A stretch of DNA of 64,000 bases from Deltaproteobacteria bacterium (GTDB lineage Bacteria; JADJOY01): NCBI GenBank assembly GCA_016713535.1, contig JADJOY010000023.1:124001-188000 (forward strand). Reading direction: 5' to 3'. The notes below the pieces were generated by a model. The model searched no databases. It had not been told where the DNA came from and saw only the letters and a list, made by a program, of their open reading frames with translations. Positions 1 to 7,768 of this stretch are shown piece after piece (position 1 is the first letter of the stretch; every line of letters starts with the position of its first letter). The translations under genes and the position numbers were made by a program.

Positions 1-446
1 TGCTCTCGATCGTCGCGTACGTGGTCCGCGCCGCGCGGCGCGCCCGTCTCGAGCGGCCACCGCTCGCGCCCAGCGAGCCGCCGCGGCCGCTCGAGGCGCT
101 TCCGTTCGAGGACCCGAGCCTGGGCGTGGATCCGGACGCGTGGCTGCGAGCCGCCGAAGAAGCGGCGCGCGCCGGCGACTTCGCGCGCGCCACGATGTGC
201 CTCTTCAACGGCGAGCTGCTGGTCCTCGATCGCCACCACGCGATCCGTCTCGGCCCCGGCCGCACCAACCGCCACTACCTGGCGCAGCTCGAGGCGCCCG
301 CTCCCGGACCCGAGAGCTTCGGCGCGGCGATCCGCGAGTTCGAGCGCGTGTTCTACGGCGGACGCCCCGCCGACCGCGACTCGTTCGAGCGCTTCGAGGC
401 GGAGCACCGCAAGCTGGTGGGCGCGCTGCCGGGAGGCGCGCGATGA
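1..446 (+). CDS. DUF4129 domain protein, C-terminal part (5' truncated by window edge)
   Basis: The reading frame is open from base 3 and has no start inside the window, so this is the 3' end of a longer gene. The first residues (LSIVAYVV) look like the end of a membrane helix. A basic, proline-rich linker follows, then a helical domain containing DPDAWLRAAEEAARAGDFARA, which matches the C-terminal DUF4129 domain. The stop overlaps the next start as ATGA at 443-446. DUF4129 proteins normally sit with MoxR and DUF58 genes, as here. The biochemical role of the family is unknown; a membrane-associated chaperone or assembly system is the usual guess. Confidence 0.75.
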   Translation, partial: LSIVAYVVRAARRARLERPPLAPSEPPRPLEALPFEDPSLGVDPDAWLRAAEEAARAGDFARATMCLFNGELLVLDRHHAIRLGPGRTNRHYLAQLEAPAPGPESFGAAIREFERVFYGGRPADRDSFERFEAEHRKLVGALPGGAR

Positions 447-1824
447 GCCGGGCGCGGCGCCGCGCGGCCGCGCTCCTCGCCCTCGCCGCGGTGGCGCTCG
501 CCGCCGGCTGCGCCACGCCCAAGCTCGAGCGCGGCTACGGCAAGAGCTCGGGGACCAGCATCAACGGCACGCGCGTCTTCTTCGAGGTGCTGAAGGCGCG
601 CGGCCACGAGCTGCGGCGGGTGTCGAGCTTCCAGAACCGCTTCCTCGACGACGCCCACGTGGTGGTGTGGTTCGAGCGCGACCCCGACGGCGTGTCGTGG
701 GCCGACGTCGACGACGCCGCCACCTGGCTCCAGGGCCACCCGGGCCGCACCCTCGTCTACGTCGCCAACGACTTCGACTCCGACCTCGCGCTGTGGGACG
801 ACCTCGCCGGCCACTTCCACGCCGCGGACCAAGGCGAGCTCGAGGTCCGCTCGCGCGCGCTCCAGGCGAAGACCACGACTCGCCTCGCCGAGCAGGCGAA
901 GGGGATGGTGTCGAAGAGCTGGGCGCTCTACCCGTTCGCGTTCGCCGACGCGGCGCCGCAGGCGAAGCTCGCCGCCGACCTCGATCCGGCGACGCCGCTC
1001 GCCGCCGACCTCGACGGGGCGGGGCACGTCTATCTGAAGCGCCACCCGAGCGCCGTCGAGCCGCCGCCACCGCCGGCCGCGCCGTCCGGCGAGCCCGGCG
1101 CCGCAGGCGAGATCGGCGCCGCAGGCGAGATCGGCGTGGACGTCGGCGCCGAGCACGGCGAGCCGACGACGCCGGAGGGCGCCGCAACGCCCGACGTCCC
1201 GCCCGACGACGACCCCGGCGTCGAGATCCACGACATCGGCCCCACCGGCCAGCGCCTCCCGCCCGAAGCGCCGGGCTCGAAGACGCTGCGCGAGCTACGC
1301 GGAGAAGACCCCCCACGACCGACGCGGAGTGGCTCGCCGCCGAGGGGCGGCCGCTCGTCCTCGCGCGCCAGCTCGTCCTCGCCGCCGGCGAGCACTCGAA
1401 CGTGGTGCTGGTCCACAACGGCTCGTTCCTCCTCAACTACGCGCTCGTCGATCCGGTGCACCGCACCCTCGCCGCGCGCCTCGCCGACCGCTTCGGCGAA
1501 GGCCGCAAGATCGCCTTCTACGAGCCCGCGAGCGCCAGCGGCCGCATCTGGTCGCCATGGGGCCGCCTGCCACCCGGCGGCCCGAGTCCGATGGACGTGC
1601 TCTTCCGCCCGCCGCTCGGCTGGGTGTTCTTGCACCTGTTGATCGCGGCGCTCCTCTACCTCGCCAACCAGGCGCCGATCTTCGGCCGCCCGCGCGCGGA
1701 CAAGGACGAGCCGGGCGCGCCCTTCACGCAGCACGTGCGCGCCTACGGCAAGCTCCTCGAGCGCACCGGCGACCGCGCCTACGTCGACCACCTCCTCGCC
1801 GAGCACACACGCCGCTCGCGCTGA
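443..1824 (+). CDS. DUF4350 domain lipoprotein, frameshifted near 1310
   Basis: The start at 443 overlaps the previous stop. An N-terminal signal ends in a lipobox (LAAGC). The DUF4350-like body begins GYGKSSGTSINGTRVFFEVL. A Pro/Ala/Gly-rich insert follows, then the frame changes at a run of six C (about 1309-1314). The second frame continues sensibly (DAEWLAAEGRPLVLARQLVL), includes a membrane helix (LGWVFLHLLIAALLYLA) and ends at 1824. One missing base would restore a protein of about 460 residues. DUF4350 proteins accompany MoxR/DUF58/DUF4129 operons. The break lies in a homopolymer, so a sequencing error is more likely than a true pseudogene. Confidence 0.75.
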
Positions 1825-1868
1825 TCCCGAGAGCTCGCGAACCTCTCGCCCCGGAGATCCACCCCACG

Positions 1869-2846
1869 ATGGAAACCAACACCCTCTCGATCCAGGACTT
1901 CACCGACCGCATCCACACCTTCGAGCGCGAGCTGGCGCGGGTGGTGGTCGGCCAGGAAGAGGCGGTCCGCGGCGTGCTCGCCGCGCTGCTCGCCGACGGA
2001 CACGTGCTGATCGAGGGCGTGCCGGGGCTCGGCAAGACGCTGCTCGCCAAGGCGGTGAGCAAGCTCATCGACGCGCGCTTCAGCCGCATCCAGTTCACGC
2101 CCGACCTGATGCCCTCGGACATCACCGGCGGCCACGTCTTCAACATGAAGACCCGCGAGTTCGACTTCCACGCCGGGCCGATCTTCACCAACGTGTTGCT
2201 CGCCGACGAGATCAACCGCGCGCCCGCCAAGACCCACGCGGCGCTGCTCGAGGTCATGCAGGAGCGGCGCGTGACCGTCGACCGCACCACCTTCCAGCTC
2301 GAGTGGCCGTTCTTCACCCTCGCCACCCAGAACCCGATCGAGTCCGAGGGCACCTACGCGCTCCCGGCGGCCCAGCTCGATCGCTTCATGTTCAAGCTGA
2401 TCGTCGGCTACCTGCCGACCGAGCGCGAGCAAGACGTCCTCGAGCGCGCGATCCGCTCGGGCGGCTCACCCGAGGAGGAGCTCGAGCAACTGAAGCCGAT
2501 CTTCGACGCGACGGCGCTCGCCGAGCTGCGCGCGCTCGCGGGACGCGTCACCGTCGAGTCGCCGCTCGTCCAGTACGCCACCGAGCTGGTGCGCGCCACG
2601 CGCACCTGGCCCGACCTGATCCAGGGCGCGTCGACGCGCGCCGGCATCGCGCTGCTCAAGGGCGCGCGCGTGCTCGCGCTCCTCGACGGGCGCGACTACG
2701 TGGTGCCCGACGACATCCAGGCGCTCTTGCTCCCCGGGCTGCGCCACCGCGTGATCCTGGCGCCGGAGGCCGAGGTGGAGGGGCGCGACGTGGACGCGGT
2801 GCTGCTCAAGGTGCGCGACTCGGTCGAGGTCCCGCGCTCGCGATGA
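1869..2846 (+). CDS. MoxR family AAA+ ATPase
   Basis: This 325-residue AAA+ protein has Walker A GVPGLGKT at about 50-57, Walker B with LLADEINRAP at about 110-119, and the MoxR signature TQNPIESEGTYALPAAQLDRF. MoxR ATPases are cytoplasmic chaperone-like proteins that help mature or activate partners encoded beside them, often proteins with von Willebrand-like folds. The DUF58 gene downstream overlaps by ATGA (2843-2846), which is the canonical pairing. ATG 1869 was chosen because the frame is open far upstream only through overlap with the previous gene, and the family begins near this Met. Confidence 0.95.
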   Translation: METNTLSIQDFTDRIHTFERELARVVVGQEEAVRGVLAALLADGHVLIEGVPGLGKTLLAKAVSKLIDARFSRIQFTPDLMPSDITGGHVFNMKTREFDFHAGPIFTNVLLADEINRAPAKTHAALLEVMQERRVTVDRTTFQLEWPFFTLATQNPIESEGTYALPAAQLDRFMFKLIVGYLPTEREQDVLERAIRSGGSPEEELEQLKPIFDATALAELRALAGRVTVESPLVQYATELVRATRTWPDLIQGASTRAGIALLKGARVLALLDGRDYVVPDDIQALLLPGLRHRVILAPEAEVEGRDVDAVLLKVRDSVEVPRSR

Positions 2847-4153
2847 CCCCGAGCCGCCTCACCGTCCGGATCGCGCTCGCGCCGGCGATCCTCTCGATCG
2901 CGGTGCTCTTCGTCGCCGAGGCGAAGAGCGCGGTGCTGGCGCTCGACGCGGTGCTGGTGGCGTTCCTGCTCTACGACCTCGTGTCGCTGCCGCGGCTCGG
3001 CGACCTCGTGGTCGAGCGCTCGGTGGCGCACGTGGTGAGCGTGCGCCGCTTTCATCCGGTGACGCTCACGATCACCAACCGGCTGGCGCGGGCCCTGGTG
3101 GTCGAGGTCGAGGACGATCGCCCCGCCGAGAGCGAGGTGCGCGAGCTGCCCAAGCGCCTCACCCTCGCGGCGCGCTCGCGGACCGCGCTCGGCTACGAGC
3201 TCAAGCTCGACGAGCGCGGCGAGGCGGCGCTCGCCACCGCGTTCGTGCGCGTGACCAGCAACCTCGGGCTGTGGGAGCGGATCCTGCGCGTCCCGTGCGA
3301 GAGCCGGGTGCGCGTCTACCCCGACCTGCGCGCCCTCGCCGAGTACCGGCTGCTCGCGCGCCGCAACCTCGTCAGCTTGCTCGGCATCCAGCGCGTGCAA
3401 CGCCCCGGCGGCGACACCGAGTTCGAGCGGCTCCGCGAGTACCAGCCCGACGACGACTTCCGCCATCTCGCGTGGAAGGCGACCGCCAAGCGCGACCGGC
3501 TCATCACCAAGACCTTCCAGCAGACCCAGAACCAGTCGGTGGTGTTCCTGCTCGACTGCGGGCGCATGATGCGCGACTCGGGAGCGGGGCCGTCGCACCT
3601 CGACCACGCGCTGCAATCGAGCCTGATGCTGTCGCAGATCGCGCTCTCGCACAGCGACGCCGTGGGGATGCTGGTGTTCTCGGACCAGCTCGACGGCTAC
3701 CTGCCGCCGCGCACCGGTAACGAGCAGCTCAACCGGCTGATCCACCTCGCCCACGACAAGTTCCCGCGCGTGGTCACCTCGAACTACGAGGCGGCGTTCC
3801 AGTTCCTGCAGCGGCGGCTGCGCAAGCGCAGCCTCCTGATCCTCGCCACCCACGTGGTCGACGACGCGAGCCTGGGCGCGATCGAGAAGCACTTGCGGCC
3901 GATGCGCGGGCGCCACCTGCCGCTGGTGGTGTTCCTGCGCGACCCGGCGCTCGAGGGCGTGGCGCACGGCGAGGCCGCCGACGACGAGGCGCTCTACCGC
4001 AAGGCCGCCGCCGCCGAGATCCTGCTGTGGCGGCGGCGCAGCATCGACCAGGTGCGCGCGAGCGGCGTGTTGTGCCTCGACGTGCCCTCGGCCGACCTCG
4101 ACGCCAAGCTCATCAACGAATACCTCCGCATCAAAGCCGCGCACTTGCTGTGA
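2843..4153 (+). CDS. DUF58 domain protein with vWA-like fold
   Basis: The protein has 436 residues. Two hydrophobic segments in the first 50 residues anchor it in the membrane. The DUF58 core is clear: LREYQPDDDFRHLAWKATAK followed by FLLDCGRMM, a degenerate MIDAS-like motif. It starts inside the stop of the MoxR gene and is probably the MoxR partner protein. It closes the DUF4129-DUF4350-MoxR-DUF58 operon. No terminator was recognised; the following 540 bp hold only hairpin repeats. Confidence 0.93.
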   Translation: MTPSRLTVRIALAPAILSIAVLFVAEAKSAVLALDAVLVAFLLYDLVSLPRLGDLVVERSVAHVVSVRRFHPVTLTITNRLARALVVEVEDDRPAESEVRELPKRLTLAARSRTALGYELKLDERGEAALATAFVRVTSNLGLWERILRVPCESRVRVYPDLRALAEYRLLARRNLVSLLGIQRVQRPGGDTEFERLREYQPDDDFRHLAWKATAKRDRLITKTFQQTQNQSVVFLLDCGRMMRDSGAGPSHLDHALQSSLMLSQIALSHSDAVGMLVFSDQLDGYLPPRTGNEQLNRLIHLAHDKFPRVVTSNYEAAFQFLQRRLRKRSLLILATHVVDDASLGAIEKHLRPMRGRHLPLVVFLRDPALEGVAHGEAADDEALYRKAAAAEILLWRRRSIDQVRASGVLCLDVPSADLDAKLINEYLRIKAAHLL

Positions 4154-4699
4154 CGGGGAGCGTGCGCGAAGCGCACGCGGGTTCCAGCCCCCCGCCCGCG
4201 CAGTAGGGGCGGCCCCTGTGGCCGCCCGAGCCTCCCGCGCGGGGCCCACCCCGAGGCACTCGGCTTACGCTCGTGCGGTCACGCCGCGACCGGCCGCTCG
4301 ACGAGTCGAGTCGTTCCGCGATCCGGGACCCAGGGGAGCGCGATGGGGCGAACCGAGCCTGGCCCGGCCCCTCGCCACGCCATTCGCGCTGTGCTCTGAG
4401 GGCCTGGCTCCGCGGGGGGACGGAGCCCACCGCGCCACGAAGACCCTCGTAGCGACGGGGGTTCCATCCCCCGTCGCCGGGCCCACGCGGCTTGCGTGAC
4501 CGGCCCTGAGGGAACGATCCGCGCGCTCGCCCGCGCTCGCACCTTCCCGGATCGCCGGGCGCGCGACGCGCGCCCCTCCCGGAGGGGCACGCGCCTGCGT
4601 GCCCGCCGAAACGCCACGCCGTCACACCGCCGATCGCGTCGATCCCTGTACGTCCGCACGGCTCGCGCCGTGGTCTGGAGGATCGGCTCCGTCGAACCG
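4154..4699. repeat. Gene-free gap with hairpin repeats
   Basis: No convincing gene lies here. Near 4203-4230 there is a GTAGGGGCGG...GGCCGCCC hairpin. At 4551-4604 two hairpins lie back to back: GGGCGCGC-GAC-GCGCGCCC (4557-4575) and GGGCACGC-GCCT-GCGTGCCC (4585-4604). Their conserved CCCCTCC flanks face each other, an inverted REP-pair layout. Open frames across the gap have no recognisable domain. Confidence 0.7.
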
Positions 4700-5221
4700 T
4701 CAGGAGTGGGTGTCGAGGTGGTGGCGGCGGCGGGCGGCGAGGAAGCCGCCCAGTCCGGCGGACGCGATCGTGAGCGGCGTCGCGAGCGCGGCCATCCACA
4801 CTTCGGCGCCGCTCGTCGGCGCGGCGCTCCCGGAGTCGGCGACGAGCTTGCCGAACAGCGACGAGAGCATACCGGCGGCCAGCCCGTGCCAGACCTCGTT
4901 GCGACGCGCGATCACCCCGGCCACGAGCCCGCCCAGCACGCTCATCACGCCGCCGACGACGTAGAGTGTGAGCTGGTGCGGCAGCGTCCGCAGCGTCCGC
5001 TCGACCTCCCGCTCGAACCCGGAATCGCCGATTCGCACCACCATCATCGTCGCGTACAGCATCAGGAACGCCCACGTCGCGACGTTGTCGACAACCGCCC
5101 CGACCGCCACCGCGAGCGGCCGCACCGGCGGCAGGGGCGGCGTCTCTGGCTCGCTCTCGGGCCGAGGGCGGACGCCCTCGAGGCTCGGCGGAGGCTGGAA
5201 AGGATTGTCGTCGACTGGCAC
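4700..5221 (-). CDS. Small membrane protein of the NPY/NPF family (copy 4)
   Basis: This 173-residue protein starts MPVDDNPFQPPPS, followed by an acidic proline-rich linker and about four hydrophobic helices. It shares with the next three genes an NPF/NPY motif near the N-terminus, LAVAVGAVVD at the start of the first helix, and a central GGLVAGVIARRNEVWHG motif. It lies about 100 bp downstream of its nearest paralogue and is probably the last gene of the run. No known function is recognised. Confidence 0.72.
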   Translation of the reverse strand: MPVDDNPFQPPPSLEGVRPRPESEPETPPLPPVRPLAVAVGAVVDNVATWAFLMLYATMMVVRIGDSGFEREVERTLRTLPHQLTLYVVGGVMSVLGGLVAGVIARRNEVWHGLAAGMLSSLFGKLVADSGSAAPTSGAEVWMAALATPLTIASAGLGGFLAARRRHHLDTHS

Positions 5222-5322
5222 TTCTCGCTCCCTGGCTCGTCGCGCGCGTCGCGGCGCAACCTTGCAAGCGAAGCCGATCCGCCCATCCGAGGCAACCGGC
5301 GCGACGCGCCACGCGGCGCCGC

Positions 5323-5886
5323 TCAGCGCCGGCCGCGCTGCAGCCTGTGGCGCGCCACCCCAGCGTGGCAGCCGAGGATCGTGAGCGGCGCCCGCGCGAG
5401 CAGCTCGAACCCGTTGAGCCAGGCGGGCACCGGCGCCGCATCCTGGCCGTCGGCGCCGAGCGCCAGCACCATCGCCGCGAGCGTGAATCCGATCGCGACC
5501 GCGACGCCGTGCCAGCCCGGGCGCGCGCCCGCGATCCGTCCGCTCACGAAGCCACCGCCCACGTGGCCCAGGAAGAGCCCCGCGAACAGCATCGCCAGCA
5601 CCGGCGGCCGCCCGAGCGCCTCGGCGAACACCCGCTCGGGGTCGACCATCAGCCCAGCCCGCACCAGCAGCGAGACCGTCAGGATCAGCACCACTCCGAA
5701 CAACACGCCGACGTCGATCGCCACGCCCGCCAGCACCGCCAGCCAGCGCAGCCCGCGCGGCTCCGGCACGAGCGGCGCGAGCTCCTCCCCATCGGCGGTG
5801 GGTGGCTCGCCGCCGTGTTGGAACGACCGATACGGGTTGGCGCCGCCGTCGCCGCCCGGCTCGTCCGCGCGCGGTGGCTCGCTCAC
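5323..5886 (-). CDS. Small membrane protein of the NPY/NPF family (copy 3)
   Basis: This 187-residue protein starts at GTG 5886, which overlaps the upstream stop as GTGA. The N-terminal segment carries ANPYRSF, then an acidic linker, LAVLAGVAIDVG at the first helix, several hydrophobic helices and GGGFVSGRIAGARPGWHG. The architecture matches its three neighbours, so the group probably arose by tandem duplication. Function unknown. Confidence 0.75.
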   Translation of the reverse strand: MSEPPRADEPGGDGGANPYRSFQHGGEPPTADGEELAPLVPEPRGLRWLAVLAGVAIDVGVLFGVVLILTVSLLVRAGLMVDPERVFAEALGRPPVLAMLFAGLFLGHVGGGFVSGRIAGARPGWHGVAVAIGFTLAAMVLALGADGQDAAPVPAWLNGFELLARAPLTILGCHAGVARHRLQRGRR

Positions 5887-6416
5887 CCGCGCCGCTCGCG
5901 GGCCTGCCGCCGCGCGAGCGCCAGACGCGCGCCGAGCAACACGGTCGGCAGGAGCAGCACGTAGCTGAGCGGACTCACCCACCCGGGCACGTCGAGCCGC
6001 GACTCCGCCGGCACACCGAGACGCATCACGGTCACCAGCGCGATCGTCGCGACACCCTCCGCGAGCCCGTGTGCGAGCTCTCGCTGGCGCGCGATCACAC
6101 CGTTCACGAACCCACCGAGGACGCTCAGGCTCAAGCCGGTCACGAACAGCAGGTGGAGGTGGGGGAACGTGACCATCGACTCCCGCAGGCGAACCCCGGC
6201 GTCCGGCGCGGACGCGACGTTCAGCCCGACCAGGATGGTGTACGCGAGCACCGCGAGCTTGGACCCGCCGATGTCCACGGCGGTGCCCACGAGCACCGCC
6301 AACCAGCTCCATCTCCGAGCGCCGCCGCGCTCGGCCCCCGCCCCGGGCACAGGCCCCGCGAGGGAGTCGGGCAGCACCGCGTACGGGTTCTCGTCCGGCC
6401 GATCGCGATCGGTCAC
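5883..6416 (-). CDS. Small membrane protein of the NPY/NPF family (copy 2)
   Basis: This 177-residue protein starts at GTG 6416 in a GTGA overlap with the upstream stop. The N-terminal motif is ENPYAVLPD, the first helix opens LAVLVGTAVDIG, and the central motif is LGGFVNGVIARQRELAHG. The C-terminus is basic and probably cytoplasmic. Translational coupling with both neighbours suggests the paralogues are made in fixed proportion, perhaps as subunits of one membrane assembly. That last point is inference. Confidence 0.77.
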   Translation of the reverse strand: MTDRDRPDENPYAVLPDSLAGPVPGAGAERGGARRWSWLAVLVGTAVDIGGSKLAVLAYTILVGLNVASAPDAGVRLRESMVTFPHLHLLFVTGLSLSVLGGFVNGVIARQRELAHGLAEGVATIALVTVMRLGVPAESRLDVPGWVSPLSYVLLLPTVLLGARLALARRQARERRG

Positions 6417-6991
6417 GAGCCTGACGCCCTCGCGCGCCGCAGCCGGCGCTGACCGGCCAGCCACGCGCCAGCCACGGTCGCCAGCGACACCGCGGGGATC
6501 GTGAGCGCGTAGTACCAGCTCGGCAACCCCCAGCCGCCCGACGACCACACCTGTCCGAGGAAGATCGCGAAGCCGAGCAGCAACTGCGCCACGCCGTGCT
6601 TCACTTCCGCGTGCTTGGCGATGCGGCCGCAGACGAAGCCGCCGAGCACGCTGCTCGCCGTGCCGAGCAGCGAGATCGCGAGGAGGCTCGTCGTCTCGTT
6701 CGGCATCGAGCCCGAGCCGCTCACGATGCGCTCTACGACGACCTGCCAGTACAAGCGGTCGACCACCTCGGTGACGAGGTAGTCGGAGCCGTAGCCGACG
6801 GCTACCGCGAGCACGCTGAAGCGCCGCGCGCCGCGCGTGGCCTCGTGCGGGCCGACGCCGTCGAGCGCACCGCCGGGCCGCGCGCCGAAGGGATCGGGCG
6901 CGGGCGCCTGCGGGGAGTCGGGATCGTCGAACGAGCGGTAGGGGTTGGGCTCGTCGGCGCGCAGGTTCGCGCGCGGGTCGTCGTCCCTCAT
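6413..6991 (-). CDS. Small membrane protein of the NPY/NPF family (copy 1)
   Basis: This 192-residue protein starts at ATG 6991, overlapping the MOSC stop as ATGA. The N-terminal motif is PNPYRSFDDPD, followed by a proline-rich linker, LAVAVGYGSD, and LGGFVCGRIAKHAEVKHG. It is the first of the four paralogues after the MOSC gene. No enzymatic motif was seen. Confidence 0.77.
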   Translation of the reverse strand: MRDDDPRANLRADEPNPYRSFDDPDSPQAPAPDPFGARPGGALDGVGPHEATRGARRFSVLAVAVGYGSDYLVTEVVDRLYWQVVVERIVSGSGSMPNETTSLLAISLLGTASSVLGGFVCGRIAKHAEVKHGVAQLLLGFAIFLGQVWSSGGWGLPSWYYALTIPAVSLATVAGAWLAGQRRLRRARASGS

Positions 6992-7620
6992 GGTGGCTCC
7001 AGGGTCACGGCGTCGCCCCGGCCGATCTCTCCGCCCTGCAGCACGCGACACGTGACACCCGCGCGCCACTCGGGCGCGAGCGCCGCGGTGAGCCCCGCCA
7101 CCTGCGCGTCCATCCGCGAGCACGGCGTGGTCTCGCCGGTGATCTCGAGCATCACCGCGCCGATCGTGAGCCGCCAGCCCACCCGGCCCACGAGCTCGAG
7201 ACCCTCGACCAGCACGTTGGCGCGGCGCGTGGTCCACGGCACCTCGCGGCCGAGCACGCGGCACGCGGCCTCCCAGCCCTCACGGGTCAGCACCGTGAGC
7301 TGGCGCCTCCCGGGGCGACCGTTGGCGTTGCCCTCGAGGCCGCGCTCGGTGGTGATGGCCGCGCCGTCGATCGCCACCATGGGGGCGCCGTGCCGCGGCT
7401 TCCGGGCGATCGCGAGCACCGTGCCGACCACCGTGAGCGCCGCGCGCTCCTCGCGAGTGAGCGGTGGCTCGGGCGCCACCAGATCCCGCACCGCGCGCAT
7501 CTTCTTCGAGAGCGCGAGCGAGTCGCGCGCCAGCGCTCCCACCGCACGCTTCGCGTCGCGAGCGAACGCCACCGGCCTCGGCCGCCCTGGCCGTGCGCGT
7601 GCCTCGCCGCTCTCGTCCAT
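6988..7620 (-). CDS. MOSC domain protein
   Basis: This 210-residue protein contains a MOSC (molybdenum cofactor sulfurase C-terminal) domain: GLEGNANGRPGRRQLTVL in the first half and EITGETTPCSRMD with the conserved cysteine in the second. MOSC proteins handle sulfur or molybdopterin-bound metal; YiiM-like members reduce N-hydroxylated compounds. ATG 7620 is preferred because the open frame further upstream has no homology-like content. It leads a tightly overlapping minus-strand run with four small membrane proteins, an association I do not recognise from known systems. Confidence 0.85.
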   Translation of the reverse strand: MDESGEARARPGRPRPVAFARDAKRAVGALARDSLALSKKMRAVRDLVAPEPPLTREERAALTVVGTVLAIARKPRHGAPMVAIDGAAITTERGLEGNANGRPGRRQLTVLTREGWEAACRVLGREVPWTTRRANVLVEGLELVGRVGWRLTIGAVMLEITGETTPCSRMDAQVAGLTAALAPEWRAGVTCRVLQGGEIGRGDAVTLEPP

Positions 7621-7768
7621 GGCGTGGCGAGAGTAACACCCGTGCACCATGCCACCGCGGAGGCGGCGCAGATCCCGCTCCTTGACCCACGTCCGGGGCG
7701 AGCGGCACGATCGTCCGTTGCTTGGGATCCCACGGATGCGGCTACACCGCGTCCCGACGAAAGAGCGC

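Noticed and set aside
2696-4249. A 517-codon minus-strand frame opposite the DUF58 gene
   Set aside because: Arg/Ala/His-rich shadow of the DUF58 codons; no domain, start signal or neighbour support.
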